Source: Acidobacteria bacterium OLB17 (GTDB lineage: Bacteria; Acidobacteriota; Blastocatellia; Pyrinomonadales; Pyrinomonadaceae). From it: 64,000 nucleotides of DNA. Shown here one piece after another: positions 9,964-17,268 of this stretch. The stretch lies in contig LLEU01000012.1 in assembly GCA_001567505.1 (NCBI GenBank), positions 40,404-104,403 of the forward strand, read 5' to 3'. The stretch's first letter is position 1; every line of letters begins with the position of its first letter. A program made the position numbers and the translations under genes. The notes below the pieces were generated by a model. That model made no database searches and was not told the origin of the DNA. It was given only the letters and a program-made list of their open reading frames with translations.

Positions 9964-10635
9964 ATGTGCGGACGCTATTTGTTGAAAGCTCTGAGTGCCG
10001 ACATCATTCGGCACTTCGAACTTGTCGATGGCCTCGAGTATTTCGACGAGCACGGATACAAGTTCGACCGCGAGGTCTTTCCGGGCGAACCGATCCTGGC
10101 GATCAACAAATACCACGTTCCGGAGGACGTTTGGTGGACGATCCGCGACACGACCTTCGACGGAAAACTCACGAATGCGATAAACGCCCGCAGCGAGACG
10201 GTCGCAAGGGTGAAGATGTTTCGCGATGCCTTTCGGGACGATCGCGTCCTGATCCCGGCAACCGCGATCTACGAATGGCAGCTTCAGCCTGACCGCACAA
10301 AGGTTCGCTACGAGATCTCATTCGACACGCAAATATTCGCCCTTGCCGGTATCGCCCGCGATTGCGAGATCAAGGGCGAATTAAGACGCTGCACGGCGAT
10401 CCTGACGACAACACCGAACGATATCTTCCGCGAGATACACAACACGAAAGAACGACAGGCCGTCGTTATACGTCCCGAGGATCACGAAAGCTGGCTCGAC
10501 CCGGACACGCCGTTAGATACGCTCAACGAAATGATGAAGCCGCTGCCGAACGAAGTGACCTTCGCCAAGCGTGCTGAAGACGAGAAAGCGGGCACCAGGG
10601 ACCTTGAACAACCGCTCTTCAGCGGCCTAGAATAG
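9964..10635 (+). CDS. SRAP (YedK/HMCES) abasic-site-processing protein
   Basis: 223 residues beginning 'MCGRYL', so after Met removal Cys2 is the N-terminal nucleophile that forms a thiazolidine crosslink with abasic sites in single-stranded DNA. 'NARSE' (about residues 73-77) and 'YEW' (about 102) are family active-site elements, and the conserved His lies in 'IHNTKERQAVVI'. That block normally reads HxRMP, so the RMP part is replaced here while His is kept. ATG at 9964 is fixed by the requirement for Cys2; longer in-frame starts inside lepA are not credible. It lies between lepA and a small Cys-containing gene. SRAP proteins protect ssDNA abasic sites during replication. Confidence 0.9.
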   Translation: MCGRYLLKALSADIIRHFELVDGLEYFDEHGYKFDREVFPGEPILAINKYHVPEDVWWTIRDTTFDGKLTNAINARSETVARVKMFRDAFRDDRVLIPATAIYEWQLQPDRTKVRYEISFDTQIFALAGIARDCEIKGELRRCTAILTTTPNDIFREIHNTKERQAVVIRPEDHESWLDPDTPLDTLNEMMKPLPNEVTFAKRAEDEKAGTRDLEQPLFSGLE

Positions 10636-10641
10636 CGAACT

Positions 10642-10886
10642 ATGGACGAAAAATGCTGCGAGGTCCATGGCACAAAACTGGAAAGCCGGACCTTCCCGAT
10701 CATTTATGGCTTTCGGCCCGGCCGCCGGATCCCGGTGACAGAATAATGGATTTTCCGCATGCCGAGACCGAAACCTTCGGCGGATGCCTTGTTTCTTTTG
10801 ACCAACCGGAGGAAGTAACCCAAGTGGTCTGCCCGGCTTGTGTCGAAGCAAAAGAAGCCTGGCTGAAAAGCTTGGAGTTGGATTAG
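10642..10886 (+). CDS. Small cysteine-rich hypothetical protein, one frameshift
   Basis: Starts 6 bp after the SRAP stop. The first frame reads 'MDEKCCEVHGTKLESR...IPVTE' and hits TAA at 10744; the next frame continues 'MDFPHAETETFGGCLVSFDQPEEV...VVCPACVEAKEAWLKS'. One missing A in the GAATAA run (10742-10746) separates them; with it the protein is 81 residues. Cys5/Cys6 and His9, plus a late CPAC pair, suggest a small zinc-binding fold, but spacing does not match a named family I can recognise. Function unknown. It may also be read as two unrelated short frames, but the Cys/His distribution favours one protein. Confidence 0.5.
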
Positions 10887-11117
10887 CCCGTCCTTGAACG
10901 CGAGGCCTTGCGAACTGACCTCAGCAGCGCGCGAAATACCCGACAAACCCGCAAAGTCGCGCGGGCACGCAACTTCTCCGCTTCCCTTGTAAATCGATGC
11001 CCTTTCGTGCTTTTATAAGAGTTCGCCGTTGGCCGAAAAAGGGGATTGCCGCCCGGCATTTTTCTTTCTGCCGCCGACCGCGAAACGGCTCTTACCGCAA
11101 GAGCAACGCACTTCAAT

Positions 11118-11204
11118 GCCGGAGTGGCGAAATTGGTATACGCACCAGACTCAAAATCTGGCGAGGGCAACTTCATGTCGGTTCGAGTCCGACCTCCGGC
11201 ACCA
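11118..11204 (+). tRNA. tRNA-Leu (anticodon CAA)
   Basis: Class II tRNA: acceptor GCCGGAG/CTCCGGC perfectly paired, anticodon stem CCAGA/TCTGG with loop CTCAAAA (anticodon CAA, reads UUG), a variable arm, T loop TTCGAGT and encoded CCA (11202-11204). Its 3' 56 bases (11149-11204) are repeated exactly at 27145-27200, so this gene is the integration target of the 16-kb element and was kept intact by it. Confidence 0.97.
11149..11204 (+). repeat. attL core (3' end of tRNA-Leu)
   Basis: 56 bases running from the tRNA anticodon arm through CCA, identical to 27145-27200; sequences diverge immediately outside on both sides. Typical tRNA 3'-end attachment site of a tyrosine recombinase. Confidence 0.95.
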
Positions 11205-11271
11205 TTTTATTGCTTGATTATCAAGGACTTAGCCATTAGCTACTTTTCCCGTTAGCTAACCGACAACAGAC

Positions 11272-11295
11272 TGTGGACACTTTGGCGGACACACT
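11272..11295. repeat. Left copy of terminal composite repeat (putative integrase arm-type or Xis site)
   Basis: TGTGGACACTTT, 2 bp, then CGGACACACT. The same two halves with a 3-bp spacer occur at 27038-27062 near the other end, in the same orientation, and TAGCTAAC lies between this repeat and the attachment core on both sides. Arrangement fits arm-binding or directionality-factor sites; not demonstrated. Confidence 0.5.
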
Positions 11296-11318
11296 CAATG
11301 TGTTCGCCCTTTGTTTTT
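11284..11318 (+). terminator. Terminator-like hairpin after tRNA-Leu
   Basis: Stem GGCGGACACA/TGTGTTCGCC (one G-U pair), 5-base loop, followed by a T-rich tail (CTTTGTTTTT). About 80 bp past tRNA-Leu; would stop read-through from the tRNA promoter into the element. It overlaps the composite repeat. Confidence 0.6.
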
Positions 11319-11526
11319 ACGCCCACCTTGTCAACGGGGAAGTGTTCTCAACTGGGACACTTCCGAAACAATGACAGCATAGCATCGAAATCCTGCGTTG
11401 TCAAGATAACTCCTTTATTTACTTCACTTTACGCTTGCTTTTTATGAAAGGATTTGTTAGACTTTAACCAGACTTGATGAAAGCTGATAAATCAACGGCG
11501 ATTGCAGAGTTTAGCCTAATAAGCGA

Positions 11527-11580
11527 AAAGCCGGAACATCCGAAAGTTTAGCGACAGTGGACGTTCCAGCTTTAATTTTT
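11527..11580 (+). terminator. Long interrupted hairpin with T-rich tail
   Basis: AAAGC-GGAAC-TCC pairs with GGA-GTTCC-GCTTT (two single mismatches), followed by AATTTTT. Looks like an intrinsic terminator although no gene precedes it, hence the suggestion of a short RNA starting near 11470. Confidence 0.45.
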
Positions 11581-11726
11581 GAACAAAATACAGACGGTAG
11601 AACCGTCCGTTTCGCAGTGCCGAAGCACCACTAATATCTTCTCTCAAGGCAGCTATTTAGTCAAGGGTTTTCCCAGAGTTTTCGTCAAAGCACAACTTAA
11701 ACGGTTCTACACGTCGAGGAGATAAT

Positions 11727-11939
11727 ATGGATTTTGAAATCCGCTTCGATGGTGACGAACCCGTCCCATTCATATCAGAAAGTGAAGCCGCAAAGCTTCT
11801 TAAAATATCACAGGAAACATTACAGCGAATCCGATACGCTGGTGAAATTCAGTTCTACCGTGTCGGTGGTCGTGTCTTTTATTTACCACAGAACCTTTAT
11901 GAGTTTGTGCGTCGTTGTCGTCAAGGAGGTGATGAGTAA
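11727..11939 (+). CDS. Excisionase-like helix-turn-helix protein
   Basis: 70 residues. 'ISESEAAKLLKISQETLQRIRYAGEIQFYRVGGRVFYLPQNLYEFVRR' is the MerR-like/HTH_17 winged-helix pattern of excisionase-family proteins: an SEAAKLL helix, recognition helix, then a basic wing. A strong Shine-Dalgarno (GAGGAG) lies 7 bp before ATG. Its stop overlaps the ATG of the primase gene (TAATG), so the two are coupled. Likely a recombination directionality factor for the recombinase at 25907-27001, or a regulator of the replication genes; position at the head of the replication operon supports either. Confidence 0.75.
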   Translation: MDFEIRFDGDEPVPFISESEAAKLLKISQETLQRIRYAGEIQFYRVGGRVFYLPQNLYEFVRRCRQGGDE

Positions 11940-12993
11940 TGGCACGGCGTGGAACTTTTCAGATACCGCAAACTAAGCAATACCCGAAGAATGAATCGGG
12001 ATTCGTCCGAGTAAAACAGAACAGCCCGTGTGCCGTTTGTGGTAAGGCAAGCTGGTGCACCCGCTCTGGTGACGGCGTGCTCGCGTATTGTATGCGGGTA
12101 GCGGCTGGCAGTGTTAAGCAGATAGCGAACAAGCATACGTTCACGTTCTAACGGCGAATCCCAGCTATGTTCCGCAGGCTACGGTCGTCAAGCGTTCCGC
12201 TCCGGCGACTGTCACGGCGAGTGCCGACACAAAGGATGAAGTCTATCGTTACCTCTTAACAGAGTGCCTTACATTGGACGCAGATCACGGCGACCATTTG
12301 TTAACGGAACGAGGATTCAGTGATCCGGCAATCGTCGCTAACCTTTATGCTTCGACTCCGAAAGTCCGAGACCGTGAAGCCGTTAGCAAGCAGTTAGCCG
12401 ATAAGTTTGGTGACACGTTGCGAGGTGTTGCTGGTTGCTACATAGACCCTAAGACGCGTGCTTGGCGTTTCCGGTTTCCGCAGTACGGCTTTCTTATTCC
12501 GTGCCTTAACTCACGTGGTCAGATTGCAGGTTTGATGGTTCGTCGGAATGGTAATGCTGTCCCGAAATACTATTGGGTTTCGACTCCGGCAGACACGTAT
12601 GAAGGCGGAGCTTCGTCGGGCACACCGATTCATTTTTCGCAGTCGCATAGGATTAAGACGGTGCGTCAAGTGATAGTGACCGAAGGCATTCTTAAGGCAG
12701 ACCGAATCACAGAGTTTCACGACTTGCCTTGCATCGGCATTCCCGGCGTTCACAACTTCAAGGAAACATTTGCCGTTGACCTCAAGCGTATTTTTCCAGA
12801 GATTGAGTTGGCATTGGTTGCATTCGACGCAGACTTTGTTAACAACCCGCACGTGCAGGACGGTCTTTGCAAACTCGTCTTTAATTTGGCTCCGGTCATC
12901 GAGACACACATCTTGAAATGGAATCTCAGCGACGGCAAAGGGTTGGACGATGTGCTCTTCAACGAGCGGGAGGTCAACGATGAAGAATGTTAG
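11939..12993 (+). CDS. Zinc-finger/Toprim primase (DUF3854-type), one frameshift
   Basis: Two frames form one protein. The first (11939 to about 12118) holds a zinc-binding pattern 'CAVCGKASWCTRSGDGVLAYCMRV'. After one missing base near 12116-12120 the next frame runs 'ADSEQAYVHVL' through a linker to a Toprim-like domain: 'VIVTEGILKADRI' (catalytic Glu), 'GIPGVHNF', 'LVAFDADFVNNPHV' (DxD) and 'GLDDVL'. Repaired length is 351 residues. This is the architecture of phage/plasmid DUF3854 primases that prime element replication. Without repair the downstream part would need a TTG at 12274. It overlaps the ATPase gene by 14 bp. Role in replication of the excised element is inference from family and neighbour. 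Confidence 0.75.
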
Positions 12994-14113
12994 TGAGCTG
13001 ACCGTTGAAGAGTTCAAAGCGACGTTGGCCGTTACGACGGATCCCGGTGATGCAGCACTCGTTGTTGATAAACCCGTTGGTAATAGACCGAGCATCATAA
13101 GTGCAAAGGAACTTCTTACCAAAGTCTTTCCGAAGCCTAAGTATGCGGTTGACGGTTTGCTACCCGAAGGCGTGACGGTGCTGGTCGGTAAACCAAAGCT
13201 AGGTAAGTCGTGGTTGACCATCGGTATCGCTGTAGCCGTGGCGTCAGGCGGCAAGGCACTAGGCACGATTCCCGTTGATAGGGGCGATGTCCTTTTGCTT
13301 GCCCTAGAAGATGGTGCGCGGCGTTTACAGCACCGTCTTAACGGCGTTCTAAATGGCGGCACGGTTCCAGCGGGTTTGGATGTAGCGACGGAATGGCGAC
13401 GTATTGACGACGGCGGTCTTGACGACATTGAGGGGTGGTTGAAAGACCATCCCGAAGCCCGTCTTGTCGTTGTCGATACTCTCAAACGAGTTCGTCCACC
13501 AGAGCGACCCGGACGCATCTACAACGATGACTATGACGCTATCGCACCGCTCGCTGACTTGGCAAAACAATATGGCGTTGCAATCGTCGTTGTGCACCAT
13601 ACGCGAAAGCAAGATAGTGAAGACCCCGTGGACTTGGTATCAGGTTCGACCGGACTCTCTGGAGCCGCCGATGGTGTGTGCGTCCTTAAACGAATGCGTC
13701 TGCAATCGAGTGCTGAGTTGTTGTCATTTGGCCGTGACTTTGAAGAGTCGTCGCTGGCTCTGGAGTGGGACAAGGAAACGCTCCAGTGGAAATGTGTCGG
13801 TGAGGCTGCGGAGTTCAAGATGAGCGTCGAGCGGCGGGCAATTATCGATGTCATTCGCAACAATGGCGGCAAGGCATCACGAAAGGAAATCGCTGAGGCT
13901 CTTGGCAAGGCATCTTCCACCGTTGGCAAGAACCTTTGGGATATGAAACAGGACGGACAAGTTATCTGTGACGAAGCTGGTAACTATCTCGAAGGTGATT
14001 TGTTCGGTAATGCTGGTAACGCTGGTAACGCTGGTAACGGCGTTACTGGTGTTACCACCGTTAACGGTCTTACCTACGAACAAATGTGGGACGATGAAAG
14101 CCTGCCATTTTAG
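12980..14113 (+). CDS. RepA-like AAA ATPase / replicative helicase (AAA_25, RecA fold)
   Basis: 377 residues from ATG 12980 (Shine-Dalgarno GGGAGG upstream). 'GVTVLVGKPKLGKSWL' is Walker A, 'RLVVVDTL' Walker B, and 'VVVHHTRK' a RecA-fold sensor segment; this is the RSF1010 RepA/AAA_25 type of hexameric helicase. A C-terminal winged-helix-like region ('GGKASRKEIAEALGKASSTVGKNLWDM', about 290-330) may bind DNA, followed by a Gly-Asn-Ala repeat tail encoded by tandem GGTAACGCT units (about 14009-14040). Those units resemble motifs elsewhere in the element and could be replication iterons. Paired with the primase upstream, it forms a minimal replication module. Confidence 0.8.
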   Translation: MKNVSELTVEEFKATLAVTTDPGDAALVVDKPVGNRPSIISAKELLTKVFPKPKYAVDGLLPEGVTVLVGKPKLGKSWLTIGIAVAVASGGKALGTIPVDRGDVLLLALEDGARRLQHRLNGVLNGGTVPAGLDVATEWRRIDDGGLDDIEGWLKDHPEARLVVVDTLKRVRPPERPGRIYNDDYDAIAPLADLAKQYGVAIVVVHHTRKQDSEDPVDLVSGSTGLSGAADGVCVLKRMRLQSSAELLSFGRDFEESSLALEWDKETLQWKCVGEAAEFKMSVERRAIIDVIRNNGGKASRKEIAEALGKASSTVGKNLWDMKQDGQVICDEAGNYLEGDLFGNAGNAGNAGNGVTGVTTVNGLTYEQMWDDESLPF

Positions 14114-14264
14114 AACCCGCCCTTATATAGATTTATATAACTTCGTATTAGGCAAGTCGGTTTTCCAGAAATTACAAATTAACCCCCCATCCCGCAACGG
14201 CTCTTGGTGTAACTTTGGGCCGACACAAAATTTTCCGGCAAATAAAAAGGGGGGGCTACTAATA

Positions 14265-15344
14265 TTAGGATTCACTGCAGGAACCAGTCAGCAATGCGAC
14301 TCCAATTCTCCGGGCCAGCTCCGGCGGGACGGCATTTCCGATAATGCGGGAGATGTCCGAGATACTTTGCGCCTTAAAAACGTAGTCGAGCGGGAAGGTT
14401 TGCAATGTCGCTCCTTCGCGAAGGGATATAGCGCGGTCTTGCTCTGGATGCCCAAACCGGCCGTTCGACAGACTGTAGAAACGGGTTGTTATAGTAGGCG
14501 CGGGCTTATTCCAAAACATTCTGCCGTAAATGTCCTGGAAACCAAACTTCTCATTGCCCTGGTGACGTTTGTAGACTGCCAGTTGCAAGTCAGTATCTTC
14601 CCAACCTTTCCGTGTTCCGCCATCGTGTTCCGTGACCGCTAGCCGCTTGAGATTCGTCTCACTTAGACCAGAAGCAGTGTGACAGAAATCGGTTTCGTCG
14701 CGGGTTCCGGCCTTTATCTTCGGGAATCGCTTTGTGTCGCCGATAAAGTTCTGCACAGTAAGCTCTGAATCAGCTACAGCTTCTGGGAAGCTAACAACGT
14801 TGACACGGGACGCTATCAGCACAAATCGTCGTCGGGTCTGGGGAACTCCGTACTCGTCGGCTCTGATTGTTTTGTGTACAGACGAATAGCCATTGTCAGC
14901 CAAGAACGTGATGAAATCGGTTAGTGGACTTTCTTTGTTTCCGACTATTCCCGGTACGTTCTCGATTACTACATGCCCAGGCTTAAAGTAGTCAACGAAT
15001 TTTCGGAAGTCGCCGAGTAGAGTCTTGGAGTCTTTGGAGCGCGTTTTGTCCGTACGCATGATGCTCCAGTATTGACACGGGCTGCAACCAACGAATAGTA
15101 ACTCGTCATCATTCCGTCTAATCTGAATTCTGGTTCCATCCGTGGTTTTGTACCCGGTTTCCAACTTCTCGACGGCGAGCTTTGTTATATCCTCATGGAT
15201 GAATTTTGCCGGCTTGTTATTAAATTCGTACGTTTCTCTACAGCGGCCATCCAAGTCGATACCAGCCAGAACTTTGATACCTGCTTTACGCAGGCCATAT
15301 GTCATTCCGCCCCCACCGCAGAAAAAATCAATCGCTCTAATCAT
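14265..15344 (-). CDS. drmMII: DNA (cytosine-5) methyltransferase, DISARM DrmMII-like
   Basis: 359 residues. C5-methyltransferase motifs in order: I 'IDFFCGGGGMTYGLRKAGI', IV 'GCSPCQYWS' with catalytic Cys, VI 'VIENVPGI', VIII 'QTRRRFVLIAS', IX in the target-recognition border, X 'IIGNAVPPELARRIG'. It methylates cytosine in a sequence I cannot predict. In class 2 DISARM this enzyme (DrmMII) marks host DNA as self. It is the last gene of the DISARM-like operon, 62 bp after DrmB, and ends 151 bp from the convergent ATPase gene. No paired restriction endonuclease gene is adjacent, which supports the DISARM reading over a simple restriction-modification system. Confidence 0.88.
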   Translation of the reverse strand: MIRAIDFFCGGGGMTYGLRKAGIKVLAGIDLDGRCRETYEFNNKPAKFIHEDITKLAVEKLETGYKTTDGTRIQIRRNDDELLFVGCSPCQYWSIMRTDKTRSKDSKTLLGDFRKFVDYFKPGHVVIENVPGIVGNKESPLTDFITFLADNGYSSVHKTIRADEYGVPQTRRRFVLIASRVNVVSFPEAVADSELTVQNFIGDTKRFPKIKAGTRDETDFCHTASGLSETNLKRLAVTEHDGGTRKGWEDTDLQLAVYKRHQGNEKFGFQDIYGRMFWNKPAPTITTRFYSLSNGRFGHPEQDRAISLREGATLQTFPLDYVFKAQSISDISRIIGNAVPPELARRIGVALLTGSCSES

Positions 15345-15406
15345 GTTTATCTTAAGAGATATCTAACCAATTATTTATCTGGCGCTCAAATCAATCGGTA
15401 ATTCAA

Positions 15407-17268
15407 TCAACCATAGGCCTGCAAATACGCTGAGAAAAATCCCAAGCCTGGCCTTTCCGGCGTGCCGACGACTAAAACACGGTCAAGAAGTTTGTTGCCC
15501 TTTTCACAGGCTGTCTCAGGAAGCAACGCACAACCATGGCAAGCAGCAAAATTACAAGAACCGGGCCCTTGACCCGTACTTTCCAAACAAACAGGGTCTG
15601 ACGAACACCAAAGCGCATTCTTGAGGGCTCTAATAATCACGTTCTCGAAGTTACCCCGTAGACCTTGGCGAACAAGGCCTCCCATAGTGCCTTCGGAGTC
15701 CCCTGACGCGGTATATATCAGAACGCCGGTCATCGGAAACCCGGGTTTCTCGATGTTGCAATACAGTCGCTCACGAAGACTGGAACTTCCGTAGCCACAG
15801 TCAAAACTGAATTGATTAATCAAGAGATGCGCCAGCGTGTGCAACAGGACGAACTTGGGCGGGATATTCGCTTGAATATCGGTACCGCGGGACAGGGCCG
15901 CGCTATGATAATTCCGTGACAGCTTGCTCGTACGCTCGATAACGCCTTCATCTCTCTCCCACGCCGCCACTTTGTCGTCATCAAGCGTGAAAAAAATCCC
16001 CTCTCCACTAACAGTTACAGCTGGGAGCCAGTCAATTTCCGAGTCCAGTTTTAATAGGTTTATCTTTTCCTTTTGATTTGGGTTGTCCTCAGGTTTTACT
16101 CGCGAAAAACCAACGAATGCCCTGGTTTCGCGCAATTGGTCGGCCAGTGTGATGTTTGAGATATATTCCCGCACCGGAGACTGATAGTCCTCGGCCCTCA
16201 TGATGCGCGTTGAAAGCGCGGATTCGGTATTGCCTCGTCCTTCGAGCAACGCGGAGAATTCGTCCTGGCGAAACTCTTCCTCACTTGTTGAATCGTGCTC
16301 GGCCAGCAGGTTTTCACCCTGTAGTTTTCGTCGGGCGAAGTCGACAAATTGCGCGGGGTCTAAATCTCTATCTTCCGCCATTATCCGGCAACGATATTCG
16401 TCCAGTTCGCCGTCGACGGTCGCGCTTTTGATTTTGGCCCACAATCGCCCATCCTCTAGAACATTGATGACGTCCTTGGATGCATCCTCAGCCCAAAGCG
16501 GGAGATAGATGGAACTGACAATTATTGGAAAGAAGACGTTGGAACCACCCTTCTGCAAAACCGACAATTCAATGCCGCATTGGGTCGAGTCGTGTTTAAC
16601 ATTGCCTAGCCAAGGCCGCTGTCCTCCACAAACAATTCCCGCTCGACCTAAAGACCCATTCGCAAATGAGCCAGCCATACTTCGCCGCTTTTTGCAGCTG
16701 CACTCAATGAATAACCCGGCCAGACTGGCACTGCTTCCGGTCCCGAATCGGAGCTTACATTCGTCCGTGAAGGGAGAATCGCCGTGCACCCATTCCAGCC
16801 AAGGAAAATCTCTTATATGCCCTTTTTCGCAAGCGGCAACGAACCTAAGTGGAACAAGGAATCTCCGCTTAGTCTGAGCCACTGAGCTGCAGGAGGTACC
16901 TTTCTCAAAGTCCCTTCCAGAACACCTCTGTTGCGAACCGTAGAGCGAAAGTTTCTCCATGCTGCCGCACCGTTGGCAGAAGTGCCACTCAGGAAAGCGA
17001 AGTGTTGGGATGGTGAACTTTGGATTGACAACGCCAGGTTTTGCTTCACGGAAATCCGGTGGCAATCGGAATTCTGAAACCCCAAGGCGCCGTTGTAACC
17101 TAGCTCGGTAATGACAAACTCGGCCCGCTGGACATCCGATGACGGATAGACCCATGCATCCAGACCGCAGACGATAAGGGACTCCCCTTGGGGGAAGTCA
17201 ATCATAGCTCCAACGCCCCAAGGTGAAACCAGCTGTGACTGTCTAATTGGCTTGTTTAGATAACTCAT
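15407..17268 (-). CDS. drmB: DISARM DrmB-like protein (DUF1998), one frameshift
   Basis: Starts at ATG 17268, overlapping the DrmA stop by one base. The first frame reads 'MSYLNKPIRQSQLVSPWGVGAMIDFPQGES', a typical DrmB N-terminus, then shifts near 17100-17106 to '...RLQRRLGVSEFRLPPDF'. One missing base explains it, giving 620 residues. Four Cys blocks are seen: 'FCQRCGSM', the 'CSCKKR' block, and near the C-terminus 'CNFAACHGCALLPETACE' with 'LLHTLAHLLINQFSFDCGYGSSSLRERLY', the DUF1998 core. DrmB is a partner of the DrmA helicase in the DISARM complex that blocks incoming phage DNA; the Cys groups probably bind zinc. The functional partner pair A-B is intact in order. Confidence 0.85.

Larger units (their letters stand above)
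11205..11726. other. Noncoding left end of the element with hairpins and recombination-type repeats
   Basis: No credible gene in 520 bp. It holds a palindrome GTTAGCTAAC (11251-11260), a composite repeat shared with the other end (11272-11295), terminator-like hairpins at 11284-11308 and 11527-11573, and a short hairpin (GACGG/CCGTC, 11593-11607). A possible promoter (TTGCTT, 17 bp, TAGACT; 11435-11463) followed about 105 bp later by the second terminator could produce a short noncoding RNA. Just upstream of the first gene there is a GAGGAG Shine-Dalgarno. Confidence 0.5.

Noticed and set aside
14009..14040. Tandem GGTAACGCT units considered as a CRISPR or microsatellite
   Set aside because: Units are 9 bp with no spacers and are inside a coding frame; kept only as possible iterons. 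No CRISPR array is present in the window.
14265..17268. Type II restriction-modification system (methyltransferase with Vsr)
   Set aside because: No restriction endonuclease gene beside the methyltransferase; DrmA/DrmB homology and operon order fit DISARM better.
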